Shown: one piece after another, positions 39,124 to 51,854 of the stretch | Layout: each line of letters begins with the position of its first letter | Position numbering within the stretch: position 1 is the first letter of the stretch | Source: Acanthornis magna | Taxonomy: Eukaryota; Chordata; Aves; Passeriformes; Acanthizidae | Length of the DNA stretch: 64,000 nt | NCBI GenBank assembly: GCA_036785705.1 | Contig: JAWUZG010000084.1 | Location: forward strand, 5,205,001 to 5,269,000 | Direction: 5' to 3' | Translations under genes and position numbers: made by a program | The notes under the pieces: generated by a model | Databases searched by the model: none | What the model saw: only the letters and a program-made list of their open reading frames with translations | What the model was told of the DNA's origin: nothing

Positions 39124-39175
39124 GGTGATGGCTGGGGTCTCCAAGCCTAAGCCTGGAGTCTTCAAGGAAATAAAC

Positions 39176-39205
39176 CTGCAACACAAACAACCAACCCCAA
39201 AAGGC
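39176..39205 (-). promoter_or_regulatory. TEAD1: TEAD1 splice acceptor with GU-rich pyrimidine tract
   Basis: On the minus strand the tract reads TTGGGGTTGGTTGTTTGTG followed by TTGCAG. It is rich in T and G with almost no C. A plausible branch point, CTTTAAT, lies about 15 nt further upstream. The TGTT/TGTG content resembles CELF-type binding sequence, so inclusion of this exon may be regulated; that last point is inference. Confidence 0.75.
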
Positions 39206-39536
39206 ATTAAAGGCATGGAACTCCAGGCAAACATTTCTGTCTACTTCTGATGCTAAGTTAACAGCAGCTGAGCAATAAGGACAGTAACGTGGGCACAGGA
39301 TGCACCCAGGAAAAGTGAAAAATTGATTACCACTCTACCTCAAATGAGCAGAGGTGGAGCAATAAGGCTGTCGGAAGGGGAACTCTACTACATTTTCTGT
39401 ATGCAATTACATAAGGGCGTAGAGAATCAGATTATTTTTCACAAATAGTCAAGGTGGGGGAAAACTCTCCAGCTACATTGCATCTGGCTGAAGACTGGCA
39501 CCCTTAAAATAACAAGCCAGATCCTCAGGCAGGGGG

Positions 39537-39580
39537 AAATTGGTGTACTTCCACTGGCTGGAAGGGAAGCACACCAATTT
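39537..39580. repeat. Degenerate hairpin repeat family, copy 3
   Basis: The left arm AAATTGGTGTACTTCC (39537-39552) pairs with 39565-39580 at 15 of 16 positions around a 12-nt loop. The preceding AGCCAGATCCTCAG is a typical outer flank of this repeat. It lies about 360 bp upstream of the TEAD1 start exon. Confidence 0.6.
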
Positions 39581-39654
39581 ATGCCACAGTGACCACCACA
39601 GCCTAAAACCATTTGAACCTAAAAACAAAAGCAGAAACTATTGTTCATATTCAT

Positions 39655-39697
39655 CCGGATGTCAGTGGATTAAATGGAATTACACCAGCGATGCCAC
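39655..39697. repeat. Degenerate hairpin repeat family, half copy
   Basis: GTCAGTGGATTAAATGGAAT followed by TACACCAGCGATGCC preserves the centre and right arm of the family consensus. The left arm is no longer recognisable. Confidence 0.4.
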
Positions 39698-40063
39698 AGC
39701 TCAATGTAATTAACTGGAAAAGGCTGTAATTTTCAGATCTTACCCAAATAAATAATACAATCAGAATCCGTGCTACATACAAAAAGAAATCTTTAAAATG
39801 ATAATACCAGAGAAAGGAATTACAAGAGAAGATATACGCTTTGCCTGATTTAAAAGGTCTCTGTGACAGAACCATAGCAGAACAAAAATTACAAGCTCCA
39901 AGTTGCTGAATCAATTTAATAAGAAATAATTTAATAAAGCTGCACCTGCTCACACCAGCAGAGCTCCAGATCTGTCAGTGTTCCTTTTATATTTTTGAGA
40001 GAAATACAACTCTGCTATAAAGACTTGCTCCAGGCAAAAAAGCTGCTATACCAGACCACGTTC

Positions 40064-40116
40064 ACCCCGGTGTAATTCTTTGGGAAGTCAGTGAAATAAC
40101 ACCAGGAACAGATTTG
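40064..40116. repeat. Degenerate hairpin repeat family, copy 4
   Basis: CCGGTGTAATTCTTTGGGAA followed by GTCAGTGAAATAACACCAGG has complementary CCGGTGTAATT and AATAACACCAGG ends around the GAAGTCAGTG centre that characterises this repeat. Confidence 0.5.
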
Positions 40117-42478
40117 GCTCAACATGTCTAGGCACAATACAGTTTTTTTTGAAAAAAGAAGTTTGGTGACTCTAGCTGATCTAACTGGATGGGAGTGTCC
40201 AAATACACACGCATGAGCTGCAAACACATTTAAAAATCCAGTTTCCTCGCTAAACACTCCAAACCCCTAAACTATGACATTTTTATTCTGCTGGGGCAGA
40301 AGCGAGGGCCTTCCCCTTGCGCACAACTCCATCCTTGTGCTGATACGCCTCTCACTGGGGTCTCAGTACGTGAAAGGTGAAAAGCAGCAGAACAGCATTC
40401 ACCCCACAGAGAAGGGGAGGTCATACATGGAAGGCCATTATGCCTTTGACAAAACACCTTTGGGCTGGAGAACTCCCTGAAAGAGGAAATATTTACAGCA
40501 GCCCTCACCCGAACTCCCCAACCAACCAATCACTAAAGATAACCAAAACCTGATAGTCCGGTCCCTCAGAGGCCACGGTGTCTTGCAGAAAAACAGAGCT
40601 GCAGCTGGAGAAACTGGGAGCAGGCTCTCAGTCTCACAAACCAACATTACCAGTTTGACATCCAAACTACAGGGTATTTCCACTTCTCCAGGCTCTAAAA
40701 GGAGCTGAGAGGGATCAGTACATGCAAAATAGGCTCCCGTGAACTCGATTTTCTTTGCTTGCATGGCTGTTTCTACAGAGGGGCATTTCTTGACTTTGCA
40801 TTGGTTTGAACATTTCAGCACAGCTTACGAAAATGTTAGTGCTTCCCCACCTGTAATCGTGAGGCTAATCAGTGTCTCAAACGTCTTTTAATAATTGGTA
40901 ATGAGGGAGCGGATGGATTCGCAGGGAAACATACACGTGTAAGTAGGTGAAACCTGGCCAGATGCACCACTTATTGCCTGGGAAATCCAAAATGTACAAC
41001 ATTTTTTAAGTTGTCATCACACAAAAGGAGATGTAAACCTTGGTAAAATAGTGAAACCCCATCCATCATAAACCTCAGGAGGCTGAAGGGTTGATTCAAC
41101 CCCTGCAAGAGTTGAATCTTGTATGCAAGATTTAGCCAAAGCATAAACACAGCAATACTGGGAAAGTACTGACAAAAACAATCATGTCCACTTAAGCCTT
41201 CACATACAGGGGGAATTTTAGGTAAATGAGAGGTAATTGAATGTTGATGGGGATAATTAGGGGGGGTTCAGTTTTATTGCAATAGTGCAGGGGAAAATGG
41301 CTACTGGAGGATTGATTGGCCTCACATGATCACCACCACGAGCATTTCACCAGAAGACAGCACAGAGTGGGACTGTTCACCGGCTCTGTTCCTCAAAGGT
41401 GGCTATGGGAGGAAATCCTTCCCCTCCCTGATCCCAGGCCCTATGGCTTGCGATGCACAGCATAGCCACAGGCAGTTTTAGCTCAGTTCAACCACCCTCT
41501 GCTTACAAAATCTGCCACAGCCATAGCCTCAAGTCCTATTATCATCTTATAAACCAGTCCTTGTTATTACATTATGCTGAAATAATAATTAAAATGCACA
41601 AGGAACACAGTGAGGCTCTAAAGTAATTAATGTTACTTGATAGTCATGTTATATCTTGCGTTGTGTTTACTGGTGAATTTTCACTCGTGTTATCTCCCTT
41701 CCCATTCCTTTTACCTACTTGGATATCATCTTGAGGCACTCATAAATACTATTCCAACCTCTAAAATGTAAGAGAACCGAGTGTTTCTTCCAGAACATCT
41801 GTAAAATAGGGGTGGGGAGCAGCCTACTGGAAGAAAACCTCTCATGCTAAAGGTTATTTTCAGTGATTTCCATTTTGGTGAATGCTGACACTGCAGATCA
41901 AGCCAGAGGGCTAAGGAGGAAAAAACCTTGTACTCCAACTGCTAAATGGCTCCCTCTTACTTCAGGAAAATAATGAGCTAACTCAGTTAATAATTTCCAG
42001 CTCACCTCTATGTATCAAAAGGCAATTCCACCTCCTCCTTAGCTTGAATTCTAAGGACTCAACTGTGATGAAAAATATCAGGCCTGCTATGCTGGAGTTC
42101 AACACGATTATCAAAAATAATACAAGCTGTCAACAGATGAGCTTTGTTGCACATTTCTAATAAGCTATAAATCTCATGTGTAAAATGTGGACTTACAATG
42201 TAATTTAAATTCATTAAAATTTTTTTAAAAGTGAGGCTTCTTTATATTAGCAAAGACCAAATCTTGCAAAGCCAACTTTCAGCAGAGGAAGAGCAAAGCT
42301 CCTGGGGGCAATTAGCCCCACCTCCCCTGGCCCAAATCAGAGCTTGTACACATGACAGATCAAGTTGAAGGGTTTTGTATTTGCTTTTTGTCATGTCAAC
42401 TTTCAGAGAACAAACTTCCTGCTTGCACTTTCTGTTAACAAAATTAAAACACATCAACACTACCTAGAAAACCGAGCA

Positions 42479-42535
42479 AAATAAAAAAAAGCCCAAATCC
42501 ACAAAAAAATAGGGCAACAAAAAAAAACCCAAACT
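42479..42535 (+). repeat. A/C-rich low-complexity tract
   Basis: Long A runs separated by CCC/CC clusters; the reverse complement would be a G/T-rich tract of the same type as 15998-16052. Confidence 0.75.
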
Positions 42536-45500
42536 CAAAACATTTTGGCTCACCTTTTTGTACATTCTAATATTGCTTAAAGCACCCTGCTGCAGTTTAG
42601 GAGGTCTCTCTTCAGAGCTTTCCTTTTAACACCAGTCTTACACATTTCAAAGACAGCTTCCTCTGTGTATAAAACTCTGTTAGCTGCAAATCAAATGCAT
42701 CTGTCTTGCAGTTGCTTTCTACTCTCTGCAGTTAAGTCACTTCTAAATATATCTGCTTTTCTCATGCAGTTATTAAGACAGTTTTTCTCTGCATGATGGA
42801 GGTATGTCCCCCCCGTCAAACAGCACAATGTTATGCTTAGGAATAAAGAAACCATTAGGGGCGACAGAGGATTTTATAAACACGTTTTGTAGCCAGGCCA
42901 TTCAAGACAGCTTGGTGAGGTACAAGATATGAGTTACCGTCGTTATGTTCACTCACTACAGTAACTTGAAAAATTACTTTAAAATCTCAGAGAAACAAGG
43001 CTTAGCTGTTGTCAGAGCTGGTCAAACCAATGTGTTTAACTAAAACCAAATGATAGCCTGTAATTTCTTATCAAGGGAATGACTTCTTTACTTACACAAA
43101 ACATTCTCTTTTGCCTTTCACTTTATGAGCAATGCAAACCTGGACTTGCCCAGAAAGCTGCTTCTCACAGACCAACAGCTGAGATCAATGGCTCCTCACA
43201 GGAGCAGATTTACGGCCTTGATATGTTTCATAACCTTCAATATTTGCACAATGAACTAACATGGAAACACTGTCTTTCAAAAGTCATTAGAGCTGGATCT
43301 TATTTTACAATGTCTTGCAAAAGTTAAACTATTTTCTCTGTTTGTTTAATTAATTTACTTTCTTGAATTTCAGTGTACAGGTGCCGAATGGTGCCTTTCT
43401 CTGTGTGATCAAATAATCCCTGGAAGACGATCAATAGTCTGCAGATATTGGTGCAGGAACAAAAGAATGACTGAAAACATGCCTTGATTCTGAGAGTTAC
43501 CTGAGAAAAAAAACCATTACATCTCCCAAGCCTTCTAAACTGTGTCTGCTCGAAGGGGATCAAGTGCAGGTATTTCTGAGATTGAGCACCACTGTTGTTA
43601 TCCACACTGATCTTCTGGTTATGGATAGATGCAGATGGCTACCAAATCTTTCTTACAACCAGATCAATATTTCTAAAACATGTTTTTCAGAAAAAAAAAT
43701 CTTAATTCTTGAGGTAGAGACTCAGTGTTGAAGGGGTAAATTCCCCCTTTAAGAATACATTATATTTTTAGTTCATGAACAACCTCATCTTAGCCTCAGT
43801 TATGTAAAAACAATGGAATGAGGAATCCAACCAGCTTTTTATAAACATCAAGATGGTAATGAGCAGATGAGTGCAAACCAACTAATTCTAAATTTGCAGA
43901 TGGCAAATTTTCTCTGAAGGCTTGAAAAGTTGCAGGCCCATGGGATTTTCCTTCTGCTTTGTTCAGCAGTGCAAATCCACAGCTGGAGCACCAAAGCTCT
44001 GGAGAGAATCCAGAGGAAGAAAGTTATCAGATCTAGAAAACATGACCTACCAGGAAAGGAATTAGGTTTGTTTAAATGTAGAGAAGACTGATGTGAGAAG
44101 ATAACGACTTTCAAATAAGGAAAAGGTAACAGCAAAGCAGAGAAGCAGCTCTTGGCCATTTTTACCAAGGGTAGGATATGAAGCAAAGAACTTGAGTTGC
44201 AGCAAGGAAACCATAGGTCAGGCATTTGAAGGATTGTTCTGACCCCAGCAAGAGTCACACACCAGAAGTGATCAGCTTCTGGGACACTGAGGGACTACTG
44301 GGGCGCAGAGGTTGTTCAGAGCAGGTGACACAAACATTTCTCAGGAACCAGCCCAGCACTCTGTGGGGTAGAGGGATGAACCAGACGACGCCACGAGACT
44401 CAGCAGTAAAACGCCCCAAGAAAAGGAAGTCTGCAGTGGGAGAACATCCTTGGTCAGGCATGGGGGAATCCAGCTGCCTGAGAGACTTCCCAGATGTGCT
44501 AGTGACCAGACAGCCTTATCAGCTGCAGGGCAGAAATCCAGGCACAACCAGGCTTCCTCCTGCGGATGCCTGTGGAGCTCCTGTGCCCTGCACAGCTGCT
44601 GGACACTGCTGCAGGAACACCACTGGCTACAGCCACCAGCGCAGCAGCTCATCCAGGCAGCCAGGATGGGAAGGAACACCAGGCTGGGGAGAAGAAGGCT
44701 CCATCTCCTGCTGGTGCTGTCCATGGGAGTTTTGGGAAATGAGGCTGCCTCATCCCCAGACACCCCATTCTACCAGACATCTGCTGAACTGCCTGACCCT
44801 CTCCATCACGTCCAGATTTGTCAAGCTCTTTCACTGATTAAAGTAAACACGGAATTGGTGGGAAGCTTGAATTTCTCTAGGATTTTATCTTTCTACTTTG
44901 CCAGTGAAAGTATCTTTGGAGTATTTATTCAAGTCAAGCATGCAAAAAAACCTACTTTCTATTTACAAACAAATTCATAGTGGATTTTCTAGCTGTGATG
45001 TGTAACTATGGATTTTTCTGATTCTCTGAGGCACTCAAATGGCATCACTTTCAGGAAAACACTGTATGTATTCAATCCCCTTTATATATAATTTATTTTT
45101 ATGAGGAATGGATATAGCACAGTACGAAGAATAAAAATGTACGTAATTTATAGAGGATCCAACAGTGAAATCATTAGATTAAAATTACTTAATATTGTAT
45201 TTTTGTTACAAATTCTACTTATCAGCAATTATGCCCTCCAAGAAGAAAGAGCACAGGAGAGAGAAGCAGCCCATTTCTAGAATAAAGTATTCCTTTAAAA
45301 GTCAGTCAGACTAATTCAGTCATTCGCATTTGCCATTGAAATGAAAAAAAAAAGGTTTTCTCTGACTGTGTGAACACTTCAAGAAGAAATTCTGATGCTG
45401 TGCTTTTCTGGTGATCAAACAGTTGCATGCAATGATGCTTCCAAGTACTTCCTATAATCCATATAAATTAGCTTTGTTATCCTAAGACTGAATTTACCAT

Positions 45501-48190
45501 TTCTTCCTTGGGATTCAAGCCATTTATTTACTGCCAGCTACCTATTTCAGATTTGTCTTTGTGATCTGTGCAGGAATATCGTGATCAGTCCAACCACGAT
45601 GACAGAGCACCTGTGAAAAGCACATGATGTTTTTTTCTGGGGTGAGCACATTATGCAGTGAATTTGGATGCACTTCCTTCTCCTCAGCTACCACACTCAG
45701 GGTACACACAAAAGTACTAGGAAGACAGTGCTATGCCAGCATGTAAAATACCAAAACCATGTAACTTAACATCAGTAAAGTGACGGTTTTCTTCCAGCAG
45801 AACTCGGCACCTGCTCATCTGAGAAGATTTACACATGTATTTTCACAAAGCATGAGGAAATTTACTGAACAAAGAGTGACTTACATCTGCAAGAGTAGGC
45901 AGTGTAGAGGCCTAAACATGAAATTAGGATTATATGAACTATTTATAAAGAGAAACAATGCATTCTCCTTGAATTGCTCTTTTTTTTTTACTGATAGAAA
46001 CAGATTACTCAGCAAAGAGTGGGCTGATGCTAATACATGGGAATTCTTCCCTTTGGAACAGCTTTCATCTCTGCACTCTATATGCAAGTGAAAAGAGTAT
46101 TTGGTACCACTCTGAGAGCTTCATTCATTTATTTTTCCAAAGGCTGCTTTTGTTGATAGATATAATTATCGTTGTAAGGATGTTGAGTCACTAACTCCAA
46201 CCCAGTTTTCTTGTCCATTAGTTTTAATTTCATACCATTAATAAAATGGTTCATCTTCTCAGTGGAGAAACAACTAGATTCTGACTGTGCCTACACCACA
46301 CTCCCAGTCTCTGTCAGCTTAGTGCTGGCTCACCAGGATGCCTTCTGCAGGCAGCTCCAGCTTCAAACCATGTATTAGCAGGCTAGTGACCAGCAATCCA
46401 GCATGCAAAAGTGCTTTCCAAGTGGCTACACATCACTCGTGGTCCATGCCCTGCGCTGATTACCACGTTATCACCGGGTAGGTGAATCTCAACACACCCC
46501 TTGTGAATCCCTATCTCATTACGGTCACAGCTGCTCCAGATACAATTCCTTCCTCATGTGATACCCAAGCAGCCACATTCATCCTAGGTGCTAGTGCTCA
46601 TTTACACCCAGCTGGGTTCAATTATAAGGGTGTTCCTGGGATGTAACCCAGCTCCAACACTGCACTGTGGTGGCAACCAACAAAGATTATTCTAAATATG
46701 ACTTGGCACTCGGTGGAATGAAGAACAGTGAGCAGCACCATGTCTGGCTTGCTTTTGCTAATTGCCAACATGAAGCAAAGGAAAGGGAAAAATATTTACA
46801 AGCTCTCAGAAGGAGAAGCCATTCTTCCTGCAATAACCTAGCTGCTGTGCTGTGCAGCAGGACCTGATCTTGCACCTCCTGTCACCCAACAAGGACGGCT
46901 TGAGAACGGCAACATCCACTGCCAGTGCAACACCATGGCGTGCTCAGCCCAGCTGTGCTCCAGCTGTGACTTTTTCATGGCAAAAGCAGCTAGATTGTGC
47001 AGTGGGAATTACTAACATTTCACTCATTCACCATTATTGAGCTTTTAGAAGAATGGTCCGTCACCAAGGTGGGTCTGTCCATTTGGGGCAGGGGGGCTCT
47101 GCTTCCAGAGCAAGTGAAACGGCTTGGGCTGGCCAGAGCATTGTTCTTTGGCACTGAATAAAGGTCTGTAAGAAACACTTCCCAGCCCCAAGATCTGTAG
47201 GTAGAGGTCACAGAAGGTCCCTCAAGGCAAGGTCTGCAGCCACTGCTTTGCTTGGGGCATGTTCATGGAACATGTGTTTGGGAGGTCGCTATAATCCATT
47301 CTGCTGCCAATGCACGTAAACAGAAAATAAAAACTAGTATGTGTAATTGTCAAGACAAGAAGTTTTTTTGATGGACAAGTCTAGGAAATGGGACAGAAAA
47401 ATAGGTACCGTTCTTGCTTACATGAAATAACTGTCTGTTCCTCGAATACCTTAAGTTCAGTCACCCAGTGGAGGCTGAGGCAAGGATTCAGTCTGCGCAG
47501 AGGCTCTGTGCCCTTACAGAGACTCCACAAATTGCCAATTACAGCATAAAAGCCCAAAGAAGAGAGACACTGGCCCTCCTTCAGCTCCCGTGCTGTTCAC
47601 CACTCCCTACCTTTCCATATACACAGCTTTTGGATCCAGACCTGCATCCAGACACCAACACATTCAATACCATCACAGCTAGCCATCTTCTGCATCTACT
47701 GATTTTCCCATCTGTCCCACCTACCTGGGAGTATGTGAATGAGCAAATGCAGTCAATGGCTTTCACATGGGCAAACAGATGATCTCTTCTTTGTAGCTTG
47801 CTGTAACTGCCTTCCCGCAGCATCACAGAGCAATTATTTTAATTTTGTACCCCAAAAGCTAAACTAGAATTATTAACACCACCTACCAAGTGTTATAAAT
47901 ATCAGAATTAGGTACATCCTTGATCTCTGGTGTGTTACCAGCTTCCTGTTGGGACCACATGTGATCCATTGCTCACACAAATGATGGACTTGGCAGCAAG
48001 CTGTTCTGCCTGGATGTGGCTCTGAAACTCAATTGTTCCCCACCAACTCCCTGAGCCTCCCTAGTTTTATTTGAGCTCCCATGTCACACAGACATTTGCA
48101 AAACCAGATGGAATCCTTCACATTCATAGCTCTCTTATTCTATTTATGGTATATGACTAACTGGTTTTGTACTCCAGTATAGGATTTTTC

Positions 48191-48205
48191 TTTTTTTTTT
48201 TTTTT
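48191..48205 (+). repeat. Poly(T) run, 15 bases
   Basis: Homopolymer, no associated element recognised. Confidence 0.9.
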
Positions 48206-51200
48206 AATAACTTGTTTTCAGGATGAAAGGGTTTTTTCCACAATGGCTGCAAAAACATGAGTGTTCACTCTAACAGCTCCGAGTGAGGTGGGAAAAGGAA
48301 CAGAAAACCACCTGCTTGAACAACTTCGTGTAAGTTCAGTCAGGAAAGGGAAAACCAATGCTATTTGAAGGGTGGTCCGATGTCTGACTGGTTCATATGT
48401 AACATAAAACTTTCGCCTATATAAAAAATATTTTATATAATGATTTAAGTATTCTGTTAAAAAGGTACAAAAAAGGCACAGTAAAGTAAAAGGTTCATTC
48501 ATTTACTCAGGTGCATTTGTTTAAACAAAAAACAGCCACAAGATTAACCCTTTCCCTATTCCAAGCCGAAGAAGGTTCCTTCTTTTATGAAGCAAGAGAA
48601 AAGCAAATTTTGGACAAACTGCAACATCCAATTGGCCAAAGCCACCCCTGGAATCCAGTGCTGGCACCTTTTATCCCTCAAGCCCACTTGTCCTCTGCTT
48701 TGGAGATGTTATACAAACACTCTTTTGTCTAAGAGCAAACTTACACACACACAGACTTTCTAAAACATTTGTTGGAAGAGCTAAATTGCTGCTGAAATTC
48801 ATTTTACAAATTTAGAAACTCCACCAAATACTCTCTGTGAGCTCTGTCCCTCTAAAGTTGCTACAGAGGTTGTGAATGTCTCATGCTCACCTGAATGTGC
48901 TGGGTTTTGAACAGGCAAAACCAGGAGAAAGCAATTTTATTCTGCTTTGGTGTTACTACTTGAGCTACAGCCCTGGTCTCTGATTCTGACAACAGAGCCA
49001 TTTTATACATATGAATAATCACTCCAAGTTTAATGAAGCTCCTCACATCTCCATTAGCAATTGTTTTGGCTGGAAAAAGGCCCTGCCTATCAGCCCTGGA
49101 GGAGCCTGGAAACAGAGGAGTGATAACACTGGGAGGCTCACTTTGGGAAAGGCTGTGGTTTTCTGGTGATAGGACACAGAATTGCAAGACAAAAGAAAAC
49201 CAAAAAACTGAAGGGGTGAAATCACAATGCACTGGCCCTCAGCAAGGCTGAGATTTAATCCAAATTTTCTGGCCTTGTTCTCACAAACTCTAAACAGAAA
49301 GATATTTCAGAAAACAGCATGTGAGATCAGATAGGACCTGGGGTCCACGTCAAGTAGTCACAACATGTCTGGAGTCCTCATCACACGTCAGCACTGGAAA
49401 CCCCACCTCGGGTTTTCCTGTACACAGAAAAATCAAAGCAACAATTTAGTTCGCAAGTGCAGTAGCTGTCATATAAAAATATTTTAACTCATTTTGTTTT
49501 CCAACTGCTAGCAGTAGTGTTATGGGCAAATTACCCCCCAAATTAAATTTTAAGTCTGAGTTGTTCATCTGTCTCTTATACAGGAAGCCTTCCATGAAAG
49601 GAAATGAGCATTACTAATATAGCACTTCTACACTGTGACTTCTTTCTCCCATCTCACTCTTGCCTCCACCTGTCCTTCCACACGTGGTGAATGCATTGGC
49701 TTTGGCTTCACTTATGTCCATATGGCTCTTTCATATAGATAATGACAGATCTACAGCTTGTACTTCGTCCATAATGGAAAATGTATTTCTTGCATCTCAT
49801 ATAAGATTCCTCTGAGAATTAAAGATGCTTTTATGCAGCGGGACTTGCATCTTCTGCAAAGGAGTAGTAGAAAACACTTTCCTGCTGAGATCCTGAAACA
49901 ATCCCAAACTGTGGCAATCTTTAATTGCTGAACATAAGTAAAACCTGCAAAGATTGGCTATAGCATTTTCAAAACTAATGTAATAGTTATGCAGTTATTC
50001 TGCACTCCTCTTGTAGTTATCACCTGTTGAGGAAGCAATTTCTGTCTTAAGCTCTGACTTATACTTCCAGCCTATTTCAACTTCTTGTTCACTGTAGTTT
50101 AATCCTGCTTCAGGGGGTGTCAATCTTCCACAAAAATAACTTTGCTGGCAACCATTAGAACTGTGAATTCACTGGACACCGGCAGAGCTAAAGAAGAGAT
50201 GGCTCGGTTCAGGCGGCAGAAAACAACACATCTAAAAATCCAAACAAAAAGCACAAGCCTAGGAACCAATCCTGATAATTCTCCTGGACTTAAAAAAATC
50301 TTGAATTTAACAAAAATAGCAATTTCACAGCACCCTCATTTCTGCCACAGCACCCCTTCCTCCCCTGTGCTCACATTTTCACGGGTAATCATCACTTGCC
50401 TCTCACTCTGCCTAAAGAATGGCGTCCCTGTCCAAGACCTCACTCCTTGTTTCCAGCTCTGACTCCAGGCCCAGCTGCCCCCTCTGAGGAGCTGTCCTGC
50501 TAAAGGTGTGAATGCCTTCTGGAGAGGCAGAGATCATCACGTGGCCTGGACCTGCCTAAGCTTAGCAGACCCTGGCCATCTTCCCCTAGCGAGTCACCCC
50601 CCAGCTGGAGGTGTGTGTGGAAAGGGAGTGTTGGACTCATCCAACTCCACATGGAGGTCTGTGCCAGGGATTTCCACTGCTTTCTGCTTGCTCCTGCCTG
50701 GGACTGACATTTGTCCCTGTCACATGGGGAAGAGGGGGTGGGAAGTGAGCACCAGCAGAACTCCTTGCAGAAAGGAGCCTCTCCAAAAAGATCGTTTTGT
50801 GGTAATATGAAAATATATTAAATTCTACGGATTCCTCAGGGAAAGGAGAATATACAACAAAATGCCAATAATGTTTCCAGATGACAAAAGAAAAGTGTCT
50901 GCCCACAGTGGTCAAGAATACCTTGCTAAAACCAGCCAATAGTTGAAATTTCTGGTAAAAATACAATGCCTCTAACACAGCATTACTTAGTATCTGAAGG
51001 TTACACAGTATCAAAATCTGTTTAGGAAGAACAGTTAATGCACATGCATGCACACAGTTCTATTCAAAATGTTTAGTCCAGCTCAAAAAAAGACAAATAG
51101 ACTCAATTATTTATAAATTTAAATTATGTTAAATCACATTAGCTCTTCAAAATTACCTCTGTTTTTCATAAAGTCTGTGCACAAGTGTTCCTTTAACTGA

Positions 51201-51799
51201 ATGGCTGCTTTTATTGTAGGGAAAACTGAGCACCTGTAGCATGCGTTCTCCAGTATGTTTCAAATTAGAGGCCAAGGGTGGCTTCACGTTGACAGCTGAG
51301 ACTTCAAATTTCACAATTAAATTCACCATCACAAAACACCATTAAAACCCTGCACTTTTTTCCTTTCAAATTTCAGGCTGCCGGCTTTTCAGTCCTTACA
51401 GAGGAGACCTCTCTTTAAGCTAAAACAATTTCTGGACTTGCAGGGTAAGCAAATGTCAGAATGGCAACTCTAATGGGAGATCGGACTATCAGTTCCAAAC
51501 TATTTAGTGTTGTTTCTAGTGAATCTAACACTTCAAGAAAAGCATGAGAGTGCCCTTGTTTCTTCTCCTGCTTAGCCATTGATTTGCTGTATGGTTCTTT
51601 AAACCTTCCTCTGCTTTACCATTTGTCACATCCTCTTCATTGAGAAGCTCAGTCAGGTTGTGATCCAGTACCCTCAAAACCAAGCAAGCCTTTTTCTACT
51701 TACTGCTAGTTAAATCCTTGGGAATCCTAAGCAAATCTATTTCATTTGCCTATTTTTCTTATTATTAATATTAAATTAATACAAATAGGAAGGAGAGAG

Positions 51800-51854
51800 T
51801 GACCCAGGCAAAAAAGAATGACCCAGAAAGGGAATGAGCCAGCAAATGACCCAG
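51800..51854 (+). promoter_or_regulatory. Cluster of four TGACCCAG-type motifs (nuclear-receptor half-site-like)
   Basis: TGACCCAG at 51800, 51819 and 51847, and TGAGCCAG at 51835, lie within 55 bp. TGACCC is the complement of the GGGTCA half-site used by RXR-partner receptors. The spacing (19, 16 and 12 bp) is irregular, so a decayed minisatellite is an equal alternative. Confidence 0.35.

Larger units (their letters stand above)
38922..39175 (-). other. TEAD1: TEAD1 exon (52 nt leader plus first coding segment)
   Basis: The exon limits follow from splice signals on the minus strand. The acceptor ends ...GTGTTGCAG just before 39175, and the donor is ATG|GTAAGT with the exon ending at 38922. 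The total is 254 nt, of which 52 nt precede the ATT start. The leader has no ATG and no in-frame stop; it would read [17 protein letters not shown] if translated. Reading past the donor gives eight more intronic residues and then a stop, so intron retention would truncate the protein inside the TEA domain. Confidence 0.9.
40117..51799. other. Gene-free sequence upstream of the TEAD1 start exon
   Basis: Mostly unique. A GC-rich patch at 44226-44840 gives long frames in several phases on both strands, which points to low stop density and not to coding. No CpG island and no recognisable non-coding exon. Confidence 0.55.

Noticed and set aside
44226..44980. 203- and 176-codon plus-strand frames plus a 140-codon antisense frame
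   Set aside because: Simultaneously open frames in several phases and a composition of Ser/Pro/Arg/Cys without motifs point to low stop density. I could not find LTR ends or retroviral motifs either.
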